Source: a virus
Length of the DNA: 29,752 nucleotides
IMG/VR virus record: IMGVR_UViG_3300017917_004134
Location: 1 to 29,752 of that record
Strand: one strand, 5' to 3'
In this document: positions 20,392 to 28,447 of the stretch, piece after piece
How the letters are laid out: each line of letters starts with the position of its first letter
Position numbering within the stretch: position 1 is the first letter of the stretch
Translations under genes and position numbers: made by a program
Notes under the pieces: generated by a model
The model's input: only the letters and a program-made list of their open reading frames with translations
What the model was told of the DNA's origin: nothing
The model's database searches: none

Positions 20392-21394
20392 GTATATGAA
20401 AGAAAATAAAAGAAAAGTTTGGAGTGAATCTGAAATAGATTTTTTGGTGAAAAATTATTCAGAAATGTTTAATTCTGAATTAGTTAAAATATTAGATAGA
20501 AGTGAATTATCTATATATGTTAAGGCAAATAAATTAGGGTTATCTAAATCTTCCGAACATAAATCAAGATGTATTTCCAAAAGAAATAAAATGGTTGGAA
20601 GGAATTTAACCAACGATGCATTAGGTTTAATAGCTAAAGAATATAAAACTAAAACCGAGTTTCAAAAAAATGATCCGTCGGCATATTCTTCTGCAAGAAG
20701 AAGAGGAATTATAAATGAAATCTGTAGTCATATGATATCAAAATCTTTTAGTATTCCACAATTAATTTTAAAGGATATTATTTCAAAAATATATAAAACA
20801 AAAGACATTAATTATAATGACAGAAAAACATTAAAACCATATGAAATTGATGTTTATTTACCGGAATATAAAATAGGGTTTGAATATAATGGAAAAGGTT
20901 GGCATAACAACAATACTAGGGACGAGTTAAAAAATAAATTATCATTATTAAATGGTATTACATTAATAACGATAAGTGAAAATAATCGAGAATATGAGGA
21001 TGATATAAAAAAACAATTAATATGTAATATTGAAAAATTAAAAATTAAAATTGACGCTAGCCAAATTAATGAAGTTATAATAGATAACCCATACTCTATG
21101 GTGTATAATATAGAAGATTTAAGGAAAATTGCAAATTCATATACCTCATTTATTGATTTTTATAAAAACGAAAAATCAATATATACTAAAATAATGAGAT
21201 TAGGATTGATAGATGAAATGACTGATCACATGTGTTGCAGACGCAAAAAAAGAGAATTGGGTGAAATTGTTGAAAAAATAAATAAGTATCAATACCTTAA
21301 TGAATTAATCATTAATGATAGTAATACTTATTCATATGTTAAAAAAAATAAATTAGATCATCTGTTAATTAATTTGAAAAGAATTAGGAAATAA
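20390..21394 (+). CDS. Free-standing homing endonuclease (Vsr/PD-(D/E)xK-like nuclease with repeated DNA-binding motif)
   Basis: From ATG 20390 the protein has 334 residues. It starts with a Myb/SANT-like DNA-binding helix set (KVWSESEIDFLVKNYSEM). Next comes a motif of about 40 residues, FQKNDPSAYSSARRRGIINE to ICSHM. The nuclease core follows: KPYEIDVYLPEYKIGFEYNG then KGWHNN, with the E-x-D...E-x-N-G pattern of Vsr-like homing nucleases. Two more divergent copies of the 40-residue motif follow (SFIDFYKNEKSIYTKIMRLG.. and YLNELIINDSNTYSYVKKNK..). It lies on the opposite strand in an operon gap, 1 base from the PhoH stop, as expected for an invading selfish gene. The GTG at 20357 was rejected because the protein pattern begins near KENKRK. 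Target site unknown. Confidence 0.85.
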   Translation: MYMKENKRKVWSESEIDFLVKNYSEMFNSELVKILDRSELSIYVKANKLGLSKSSEHKSRCISKRNKMVGRNLTNDALGLIAKEYKTKTEFQKNDPSAYSSARRRGIINEICSHMISKSFSIPQLILKDIISKIYKTKDINYNDRKTLKPYEIDVYLPEYKIGFEYNGKGWHNNNTRDELKNKLSLLNGITLITISENNREYEDDIKKQLICNIEKLKIKIDASQINEVIIDNPYSMVYNIEDLRKIANSYTSFIDFYKNEKSIYTKIMRLGLIDEMTDHMCCRRKKRELGEIVEKINKYQYLNELIINDSNTYSYVKKNKLDHLLINLKRIRK

Positions 21395-21395
21395 T

Positions 21396-22172
21396 TTAAT
21401 TTGAATATCGCTTAATAATTTCTTTAATTATTGGATTTCTAATCACATCATCATCACTAAAACTACTTATACCAATATCATTAACATTATTAAGTCTTTT
21501 AATGGCATCAAAAAGTCCAGATTTTTCTTTATCTTTAAATTTATCGGATTGCTCGATATCACCCGATATGAAAAATTTACTATTAAAACCAATTCTCGTT
21601 AAAATTAGTTTCATTTCTAACGGCGTTGTATTTTGACTCTCTTCAACAATACATATTGAATTATCAATATTAAAGCCTCGCAAATAAGATATTGATAAAA
21701 CTTCAATAAACCCACTTTCTTTTAATTTTTCTCTAGTTTCTTTACCAATAATCTTATTTAATAAATAATACGATGGTATAATATATGGCTCCATTTTTTC
21801 CTCATAACTTCCGGGAAGACTTCCTAATCTAGAGTCACCACCTTCAACAACAGGTCTAATTATAATAATTTTCTCATAAGGAGTTTGAGGGTCAGATATT
21901 AAATCTATCGCAGCTTTCATTGAGATGTAGCTTTTGCCAGTTCCTGCGGGACCGGAACAGAGTACTATCTGATTATTCATTAAAGTTTCATAATAATTTT
22001 TTTGACTTTCAGTTAAAAATTTTTGTTTTGTTTTTTTCTTTAAAATAGAACAAATTTGTTCTTTTTTGGTTTTGATAACTTTTTCTTCGGAATCCGTTTT
22101 TGGCTCCGCGCTTTTTCTCGAGGTTCTCCCCATTTTATTTGTTTTAGTTGTTAATGAACTAATATTCAACAT
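21396..22172 (-). CDS. phoH: PhoH-like ATPase
   Basis: From ATG 22172 the protein has 258 residues and carries a PhoH-family P-loop ATPase domain, common in T4-like phages; the cellular role is unsettled (RNA/DNA helicase-like or phosphate-stress-linked). Motifs are Walker A GPAGTGKSY (about residue 74), RPVVEGGDSRLGSLPGSYEE (about 106-125), and a Walker B region SICIVEESQN, where EE replaces the usual DE. The ending FFISGDIEQSDK is the sensor block. The first 55 residues are basic and low in complexity. The start is uncertain: TTG 22187 and ATG 22133 (MGRTSRK) are alternatives, and I chose 22172, which overlaps the upstream gene by 14 bases. Confidence 0.88.
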   Translation of the reverse strand: MLNISSLTTKTNKMGRTSRKSAEPKTDSEEKVIKTKKEQICSILKKKTKQKFLTESQKNYYETLMNNQIVLCSGPAGTGKSYISMKAAIDLISDPQTPYEKIIIIRPVVEGGDSRLGSLPGSYEEKMEPYIIPSYYLLNKIIGKETREKLKESGFIEVLSISYLRGFNIDNSICIVEESQNTTPLEMKLILTRIGFNSKFFISGDIEQSDKFKDKEKSGLFDAIKRLNNVNDIGISSFSDDDVIRNPIIKEIIKRYSN

Positions 22173-22539
22173 ATTCCTTAATTTCAATAATATCGGAAGA
22201 TGTTAAAATATTTATTTCTGTCTTCACTCTATATCTCTCATCATTAAGATGATAAACCTTCCTTGCCAATTTTACAAATTCATCATCAAATGTTTTTTGA
22301 GACTCTTGAATTCTTAATAAATCCTCAACTTCCCAAAGAGACGAATTCGTGAAAACTAATTCATGATATAAATTAAAAATTTTTTCATCTGTTAAAAAAT
22401 TAGAAGCTATATTATACAGCGTTTCAAATTCCTTTAGGATGTGATTTAATTTTTCTTGATTAGTTATTTTTGTTTTTTTAACTTGAAGTATTGATAATTT
22501 ATCAATTAACTCCCCAATACTAACAGGTATATTTATCAT
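22159..22539 (-). CDS. DUF6165-like protein, 126 aa
   Basis: The pattern IPVSIGELIDKLSILQVK at the start, then ELVFTNSSLWEVEDLLRIQE and FDDEFVKLARKVYHLNDERY, with a closing INILTSSDIIEIKEY, matches what I remember of DUF6165. That family is often found beside glycan-synthesis genes in bacteria and phages, and its function is unknown. It is all-helical and soluble. It sits between a glycosyltransferase-methyltransferase fusion (4-base ATGA overlap) and PhoH, so it belongs to the glycan set by both family habit and position. No catalytic residues can be named. Confidence 0.75.
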   Translation of the reverse strand: MINIPVSIGELIDKLSILQVKKTKITNQEKLNHILKEFETLYNIASNFLTDEKIFNLYHELVFTNSSLWEVEDLLRIQESQKTFDDEFVKLARKVYHLNDERYRVKTEINILTSSDIIEIKEYVEY

Positions 22540-23810
22540 GATAAATCATTCATTTTAACCATCCATTGTTGATTTCCTATGCGAGTAACTTTATTTCTAA
22601 ACATTTCATCCACCGCTTTTATAACTCCGGGCCATCCATCAATATAGTCATCACCACAAATTATTCCATTTTTTTTGACTTTAGGTAACCATGCTTTAAT
22701 ATCGGCAATAACCGCATCATAATCATGGCTAGCATCAATATATATAATATCAAAAAATTCATTTTCATATTTATTACATTCCGATTGTGAGTCATTTTTA
22801 ATTATATTAACATTATCAATAATTGATGATAAATTATTTTTAGTTAATTCATAGTAATTAATAGTCTTATCATGTTCTGATGAACCCAAAAAATGATCAA
22901 TAGCGTAATATTCATATTTCAAATCTTTATTGATTAGTTCTACATTCCACATAGCTGTTAATCTTCCTTGATATACGCCTACCTCAACAATTTTAATATG
23001 ATCGGTTGTTTGAATAGTTTTAAGTATCGTCTCCAATAAAATACCTTGATCATGATATTGAGACCACCCTTGAATTTTTTCGTAAAAATGTTTCATATTT
23101 TCTTTATTTTTGTCGTTAATGGTACAGTGATTATTATAATCATAAAAATGATTCATGTTATAATTTCGATTACATTTGTCTCCGCTACCCCTTTTTATTT
23201 TCAGTTCAAATTCAGATGCACTTCTAGTCCATATATGTTTTATCCAAATATTTTGGCTCGTATGATTACCTATTGCAGATAAAATAGGATTACCCAATTC
23301 GTCAATATAATTACCTTGTATTAATGCGTGATGGGGATTATTAAAATTTAAAATATTTTTTGGTTTAATAAAACTTTTAATGTGTCCATTTGAATGATAT
23401 TCCACATAATCATCAATTTTCATTCTAGTTTCATAATATGGTTGTTGCTTACCATAAAACCTCCAGTACAAACCAAGTCCTACAAAATCGCCAAACTTTT
23501 CTTTAAGATTGTTAAAATCTTCTTTAATATTCATGGTTTTTGAAACATAGAATTCATCGGTATCTATAAAACCAATATAATCAAAATCTTGGTTATTTTT
23601 AGCACAATCAAAATATGCTGCAATTTGTGTTGAAGTGTTATTCATAGACCATCTAACCACTTTCACATAATCTAAATCGCTTTTAATTGGTGTAGCACTA
23701 TCATTATCATAAATGATAAAATTATCGATCCCAATATTTTTATGGTAAGATATCCATTCGTCTAAATAATCATTTTCATCTTTAATTAAAAGACATAAAG
23801 CTATTTTCAT
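22536..23810 (-). CDS. Glycosyltransferase (GT92-like)-methyltransferase fusion
   Basis: This 424-residue protein has two enzyme domains. Residues 1-240 fit the GT92/Glyco_tranf_2_4 type: ALCLLIKDENDYLDEWISYH, IDNFIIYDNDS and the metal-site strand YIGFIDTDEFYVS (DTD at 83-85), followed by HHALIQGNY and an H-x-W-like late motif (IKHIWTRS). Residues 255-424 are a class I SAM-dependent methyltransferase of the Methyltransf_24 type: motif I VEVGVYQG (275-282), FFDIIYIDASHDYDAVIADI (about 352-371) and GIICGDDYIDGWPGV. A sugar transfer coupled to O-methylation of the same glycan is likely. The gene overlaps the DUF6165-like gene by 4 bases and lies 6 bases after the free methyltransferase. Nothing suggests a frameshift join. 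Confidence 0.85.
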   Translation of the reverse strand: MKIALCLLIKDENDYLDEWISYHKNIGIDNFIIYDNDSATPIKSDLDYVKVVRWSMNNTSTQIAAYFDCAKNNQDFDYIGFIDTDEFYVSKTMNIKEDFNNLKEKFGDFVGLGLYWRFYGKQQPYYETRMKIDDYVEYHSNGHIKSFIKPKNILNFNNPHHALIQGNYIDELGNPILSAIGNHTSQNIWIKHIWTRSASEFELKIKRGSGDKCNRNYNMNHFYDYNNHCTINDKNKENMKHFYEKIQGWSQYHDQGILLETILKTIQTTDHIKIVEVGVYQGRLTAMWNVELINKDLKYEYYAIDHFLGSSEHDKTINYYELTKNNLSSIIDNVNIIKNDSQSECNKYENEFFDIIYIDASHDYDAVIADIKAWLPKVKKNGIICGDDYIDGWPGVIKAVDEMFRNKVTRIGNQQWMVKMNDLS

Positions 23811-23816
23811 TTTAAA

Positions 23817-24374
23817 TTATTTAATAATTTTAAACCAAGACATATCTTTAAATACTCGGTCTGGTGTTCCTAACATTTCGTCTATTGCTACTTTTACACC
23901 TTTAATGTGTGGATGAATTCTTAAGAACTCACTATCCAAACAATAATCATGTCCGGAAATTATTTTTTTAGTTAAATGCAGCCAATGTAGTATGTCATTT
24001 TTAACACATTCATATTTATGACAAGCGTCAATATAAACTAAATCGCACTCAATATTTCTTGATGTGGATTCACCAACAATTTTTTCAATATTATTAGTTA
24101 ATTTTAATCTTAAATCAAATTGTTTCTCAACGTCATTATAATCAGCATTACTACAACTATCAAAATCATCAAAACCCCCTTTCCAAATATCTATACAATA
24201 TATTTTTCCGTTTGGAAATTCTTGTGAGAAGATAAGACTACTCTCACCATTATATGAACCTAATTCAACGATTGTCGGGCTATCCCCGATAATTTCTCTA
24301 ACTTCTTTACAAAAATCTCTTAATCCTTGTTCGGATTCCGGAGGCCTCATAACTGTTTTTAATGTATCGGTCAT
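23817..24374 (-). CDS. SAM-dependent methyltransferase (Methyltransf_24-like), 185 aa
   Basis: A complete small Rossmann methyltransferase. Motif I is IVELGSYNGESS (about 35-46), then the ribose-binding acid in IYCIDIWKGG, the YIDACHKYECVKNDI segment (about 113-127, the same 'YIDA-H-Y' signature as in the neighbouring fusion), and IISGHDYCL. It ends KDMSWFKIIK. The likely activity is O-methylation of a sugar or other small acceptor, since this subfamily is common in glycan clusters. It differs enough from the fused domain not to be a recent copy. It starts 2 bases after the double glycosyltransferase gene. Confidence 0.85.
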   Translation of the reverse strand: MTDTLKTVMRPPESEQGLRDFCKEVREIIGDSPTIVELGSYNGESSLIFSQEFPNGKIYCIDIWKGGFDDFDSCSNADYNDVEKQFDLRLKLTNNIEKIVGESTSRNIECDLVYIDACHKYECVKNDILHWLHLTKKIISGHDYCLDSEFLRIHPHIKGVKVAIDEMLGTPDRVFKDMSWFKIIK

Positions 24375-24376
24375 TT

Positions 24377-25879
24377 TTAATTTATTATTCTAATTTTATG
24401 TTTTATTTTTTCAAAATTATTCGAAACAAATGGTAATAAATTATCTCGATAATCAATATGTAATTTTTCCATGTTTTTGGGATCCTCATTTCTTGTGCTG
24501 CTTTCATAATGATACGACACCAAAGAACCATCATAAATATTGTTATACCCCAATATAATTGTTTTCATATTTAATTCAACATCTTCAAAACAACTAATGT
24601 AATTTTCATTAAAAAACCCGCACTGTTTAAATACAATTTTTTTAATCATTAATAGCGCTCCGGTGTTACCAATTACATTTTTTTGATATGGTCCAACATC
24701 ATAATATGAACCTAAACTTTCATGCGTTACACCAAAAATTTTATCTTTATTTATTATTGCAATAATCCCACCGTGTTGAATTGTGTTATCCGCAAAATGC
24801 AATCTCGCACCCACAGTTCCAACATTTTTACTCTCTTTGAAAATTCGTAACATTCCGTAAATTACATTATTCAATATTTTAATGTCATTATTACAAAATA
24901 ATAGAAATTCATGTTCGTCTCCTGTATGGTTTTTAACAACATCATTATTAATTTTTGCAAAATTATAATAGTCGTATTCTATAATTTTTATATTTTCTTT
25001 AGATGAAAAGTGATGTTTCATTTCATTTTTTTCTTCTTCTGATGAACCAGTATCGGCAATAAATATATCAAATAAATTTGGGTTACAGTGTTCAAAAAAA
25101 GCATCAACACAAGGTAACAAAAAATCTAATTTACCTTTTGTCGGTATGATAATAGCAACTTTACCAATATTTTTGATTGGCTTTTCTTTAATTTCAGGCA
25201 CAAAAATTTTATCTGGTTTTAAATCTAAAGGTAATTTATCTTTCCATTTTTTCAAAAATTCTTCCTTGGTTAGGTGAAACTCATCATTAGTAGCACCAAC
25301 CGATTTGTGAATTATTTCAAATGAAAATGTGACACCTATTTTAACACCGTCAAGATAATTTGGAAGACAAAATAAATGATCGTAAAAATGAAATCTGCCA
25401 ATAGTTTCATCAAAGCGATGTTTAATTTTTGTCTTATCTATCGCAATAAATAAACCATCAACACTAATTACAGGAATAATAAAAGGTAATTTTGGTGAGT
25501 AAGTACTTAACCATTTTCGATAACCTTCCGGCTGATGATACACTTGACCGACCATGGTTTGTTGCATTTTTTCCCAATAAACTCCCGACTCTGGAAAATA
25601 ACAAGTCCCGGCTTTACCTATAATACCATATTCAGGATTTTTTTCAAAATCCGATAAAATCTTTTTACCCCACCCTTTTTCAAGTTTAATATCATCATGG
25701 CACAAAATAACAATATCCGTTTTTGAAGAGTCTAACACTTCATTATAAACTTGGTTTAAAGATTTTTCACCATTATTTATCTTTTCAATAATGGTGATGT
25801 CTTTTAACCCAGAGGTTTCAATCAAATGATTGATATACTCCGGGTTATTTTTTCTTGTTGAAAATCCTACAGTGATCAT
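24377..25879 (-). CDS. Double glycosyltransferase (two GT2-like domains)
   Basis: This 500-residue protein has two GT-A domains in tandem. The first (about 1-230) is of the Glyco_tranf_2_5 type: ITVGFSTRKNNPEYINHLIE, DIVILCHDDIKLEKGWGKKI (acid pair at about 61-62) and SVDGLFIAIDK. A linker LDLKPDKIFVPEIKEK follows. The second domain (about 240-490) is a rhamnosyltransferase/WbbL-like GT2: KVAIIIPTKGKLDFLLPCVD, LLFCNNDIKI as metal site, ENTIQHGG-like acceptor loop (DNTIQHGGI) and NENYISCFEDVELNMK with the usual ED. The two domains may add two sugars in turn. The gene lies between dUTPase (9 bases) and methyltransferase (2 bases). Confidence 0.85.
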   Translation of the reverse strand: MITVGFSTRKNNPEYINHLIETSGLKDITIIEKINNGEKSLNQVYNEVLDSSKTDIVILCHDDIKLEKGWGKKILSDFEKNPEYGIIGKAGTCYFPESGVYWEKMQQTMVGQVYHQPEGYRKWLSTYSPKLPFIIPVISVDGLFIAIDKTKIKHRFDETIGRFHFYDHLFCLPNYLDGVKIGVTFSFEIIHKSVGATNDEFHLTKEEFLKKWKDKLPLDLKPDKIFVPEIKEKPIKNIGKVAIIIPTKGKLDFLLPCVDAFFEHCNPNLFDIFIADTGSSEEEKNEMKHHFSSKENIKIIEYDYYNFAKINNDVVKNHTGDEHEFLLFCNNDIKILNNVIYGMLRIFKESKNVGTVGARLHFADNTIQHGGIIAIINKDKIFGVTHESLGSYYDVGPYQKNVIGNTGALLMIKKIVFKQCGFFNENYISCFEDVELNMKTIILGYNNIYDGSLVSYHYESSTRNEDPKNMEKLHIDYRDNLLPFVSNNFEKIKHKIRIIN

Positions 25880-25888
25880 TATTTTTAA

Positions 25889-26530
25889 TTAAATTATGGG
25901 CGAACCAATGCCGGTCGATCCAAAACCGTTTTCCCCTCTTTCTTTCTCACCTATTTTATCAACTTTTTCAAGTTTCACATATCTTCCATTAAACACCGGA
26001 CATAATACCGCTTGAGCAATCTTCATGCCTTTGTTAATCGTTAATGGATAATTATTCACATTAAAGACAATAACCTTAATTTCCCCATTGTATCCAAAAT
26101 CTATTGTCCCGGGTGAATTAAGCACGGTTAAACCCATCTTAAGCGCTAATCCACTTTTAGGTCTAACTTGAATTTCATATCCCTCACTAATACCTAATTT
26201 AAGACCGGTTGAAACTGCAGCTCTACCAAATGCCGGTAAAATAACCTCTTCTATTGAATGTAAATCAAACCCGGAATCTGAAGGATATGCATATGTTGGA
26301 AATACGGCGTCTTCATGGATGACCTCAACTTCTAGGGTTGATGTTCTAACCATATCATTCATTTCTTTATCCATTTCGTCATACGTAAAACCCAATAACT
26401 CCTCAATGTCTTTTTGATAAGTTTCTTCATCGGTATCGCCCACACCGGACTCCTCTTTAATTTTCTCAAATTGCTCTTGGATCTCTCTCCAAACATCGGG
26501 ATCCATCTGAATGTTGTTTTTGTCTATCAT
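25889..26530 (-). CDS. dut: dUTP diphosphatase with N-terminal extension
   Basis: The enzyme splits dUTP to dUMP and pyrophosphate, keeping uracil out of phage DNA and feeding thymidylate synthesis. All five trimeric dUTPase motifs are present: DSGFDL (85-90), RPKSGLA (123-129), GTIDFGYNGEIKV (141-153, catalytic Asp144), GMKIAQ (168-173) and RGENGFGSTG (198-207, a variant of GxGGFGSTG, with Glu-Asn in the loop). The core begins near residue 65. The first 64 residues are an acidic helical extension not found in ordinary dUTPases of about 150 residues. The gene overlaps the exonuclease gene by 4 bases, tying the two in translation. Confidence 0.93.
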   Translation of the reverse strand: MIDKNNIQMDPDVWREIQEQFEKIKEESGVGDTDEETYQKDIEELLGFTYDEMDKEMNDMVRTSTLEVEVIHEDAVFPTYAYPSDSGFDLHSIEEVILPAFGRAAVSTGLKLGISEGYEIQVRPKSGLALKMGLTVLNSPGTIDFGYNGEIKVIVFNVNNYPLTINKGMKIAQAVLCPVFNGRYVKLEKVDKIGEKERGENGFGSTGIGSPII

Positions 26531-27228
26531 ATTAATTTTACAATTTTTTCAATTACATCAATTAGAACTGTCACATCTTTTTCACAATATTTAACAATTC
26601 CTTCAATATCTTTTTTAACCCAAAACGCTTCATGAACTTTGTTGCCGGTAACTTCCATCGTTTTGGATGATTCCACACCCAAACATACACACATTAGCTC
26701 TAATGAGGCTATTGATCCATAACCACCATATTGCCAAAATTCTTTGGTATCAAATGCTTTAATTTCCCATGGCTTGGTATCATGACCCGGTAATATTTTT
26801 GGAGGCTTAATTCCATTCATAATCATCCTTTTTGCCAACATGGGTATATCAAATCCTTTAACGTTATGACCACAAAGATAGAAATCTAATCCACCAACAC
26901 GGTTTAAAAGTTTTTGAACTTCTAATAACATTTTTTTCTCATCCGGATCACTAAATGATTGCATTTTTCTTTCACCCTTATCCGTTACAAACGCAACGCT
27001 AACACATGCAATTCTCGCAAATTCAGGAACCAATGCCGCTCTATTTACGAACATTTCACCTACCGGCTTATTCGCATCCTCGGGAAATCTTTTTTGAAAC
27101 CAATCAAAATAATTCTCAAATTGAAATGAAAGGGCTTCGTTCTCTTTAACTAATGTATTCCAATCGGGCTGAATTCCAACTGTTTCAATATCAAGAAATA
27201 AAATCTTTGTTATAGGTATATTAATCAT
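26527..27228 (-). CDS. 3'-5' exonuclease, DEDDy type (PolB-exonuclease-like)
   Basis: This 233-residue protein is a single-domain DnaQ-fold exonuclease of the type related to the PolB proofreading domain (PF10108-like). The metal-binding acids are D13 and E15 in LFLDIETVG, D127 in GHNVKGFDIPML, and Y214/D218 in YCEKDVTVLIDV, the Tyr giving the DEDDy class. It would trim 3' ends of DNA. It has no polymerase domain. The gene is 4 bases from the glycosyltransferase upstream and overlaps dut downstream, making a nucleotide/DNA pair amid glycosylation genes. Confidence 0.87.
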   Translation of the reverse strand: MINIPITKILFLDIETVGIQPDWNTLVKENEALSFQFENYFDWFQKRFPEDANKPVGEMFVNRAALVPEFARIACVSVAFVTDKGERKMQSFSDPDEKKMLLEVQKLLNRVGGLDFYLCGHNVKGFDIPMLAKRMIMNGIKPPKILPGHDTKPWEIKAFDTKEFWQYGGYGSIASLELMCVCLGVESSKTMEVTGNKVHEAFWVKKDIEGIVKYCEKDVTVLIDVIEKIVKLI

Positions 27229-27232
27229 ATTT

Positions 27233-28447
27233 TTATTTTAAAATGCTTAAGTAAAATTCTCTTCTGTTTTTTGTTACGGTATTAAGATCGTATGTATCCT
27301 TAACGGTCTCATATAATCTTTCACCCATATCTTTAACCATGTTTGGATTTTTCATTAATTTCTCAATGTATTTCGCCCAATCAGAGTGATTTCTATTCTC
27401 TTCAACTAATAACGCGTTACCATCAACAAATTCACCATTCTTTAAACAATGTTTTAAGTCTATCTGATATGGACCTAAATTTGAAGCAATAAGAGCTTTT
27501 TTGTAGAACCCGGCCTCAATAACTTTTAATTGAGATTTCATTCTATTAAACATGTGGTTCTTAATTGGTGCCAAAGAAACATCAAACTTCGAATAATTCT
27601 TGGCATAAGAATTAACAGGCTTTGTCCAAACTCTCAAATAAGCTTCTTGATTTTCATTTGGGAAAACTTCTTGATTATAATTTAACAAATATTTTTTATA
27701 ATGTTCAGATATTGTTGTGAAATTCTGTGTAAATATTTTCTCATATTGAGCCCAAACAGTTTCTGCGGGTAAGATGTTTCTTTTAGTATGCTCACCGGTA
27801 TCTGATTTAATTTCGGTGACAGTCCCTCTTGTATCAAATCCGCATAATACAAATTGTAGTTTGTCTTTATAAGATGTTAATTTACTGAATGATTGATCTA
27901 ACAATTCCAAATCATGTAAATGTGACGAACCGCCTAACCATCCAATTCTTAATCTATCTGACTCAATAGTTGGTTCATTGAACTGTGGTTCTTTTGGATT
28001 AATTGCGTTTGGAAAAATCACAACATTTTTATTGAACTTCATGATTTCAGAAGCAAACAACGGTGTCGTTGTTGTTACATATTTTGATGTTCTTAAGCTA
28101 TTAACGATTTTTTCATTAATCTTATTAAATTTAATAACATCATGAATCGGATGTTCTTTTCCCGGCATCCAATAATCATCAATATCACAAACGGTTATGA
28201 TACCTTTAGAGTTAAGCTCCTCGATCATTTTTATTGATCTTTCAAAATCATGACCAAGACTTCTATGATAGACAACAATTTGATATTGGTCCCAAAACTT
28301 GGGGTCATCATAAGGAGGATTATATACTATATCTACGTGAAATTCATCACCATATAGATTTTGTAGCATTACGTGTGGATCAACTGATCTAAATTTCCCA
28401 ACGCCACTTCCATCGCTAGGGGTTACGAGAACATTAATTTTTGACAT
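27233..28447 (-). CDS. Glycosyltransferase, GT4-like, phage type
   Basis: This 404-residue GT-B glycosyltransferase opens with INVLVTPSDGSGVGKFRSVD, a phosphate-loop-like start common in phage and Bacteroidota enzymes. YQIVVYHRSLGHD and TVCDIDDYW are in the first half, and NVVIFPNAINPKEP crosses to the second. LRIGWLGGSSHLHDLELLDQ begins the nucleotide-sugar domain. The region SLAPIKNHMFNRMKSQLKVIEAGFYKKALIASN holds the acidic residue of the E-x7 motif. It ends with MGERLYETVKDTYDLNTVTK. Its first 14 bases overlap the end of the homing endonuclease gene. Substrate unknown. Confidence 0.83.
   Translation of the reverse strand: MSKINVLVTPSDGSGVGKFRSVDPHVMLQNLYGDEFHVDIVYNPPYDDPKFWDQYQIVVYHRSLGHDFERSIKMIEELNSKGIITVCDIDDYWMPGKEHPIHDVIKFNKINEKIVNSLRTSKYVTTTTPLFASEIMKFNKNVVIFPNAINPKEPQFNEPTIESDRLRIGWLGGSSHLHDLELLDQSFSKLTSYKDKLQFVLCGFDTRGTVTEIKSDTGEHTKRNILPAETVWAQYEKIFTQNFTTISEHYKKYLLNYNQEVFPNENQEAYLRVWTKPVNSYAKNYSKFDVSLAPIKNHMFNRMKSQLKVIEAGFYKKALIASNLGPYQIDLKHCLKNGEFVDGNALLVEENRNHSDWAKYIEKLMKNPNMVKDMGERLYETVKDTYDLNTVTKNRREFYLSILK

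Noticed and set aside
22173-22187. TTG start at 22187 for PhoH
   Set aside because: An ATG at 22172 is nearer to the expected layout and reduces the overlap with the upstream gene; the P-loop domain begins much later anyway.
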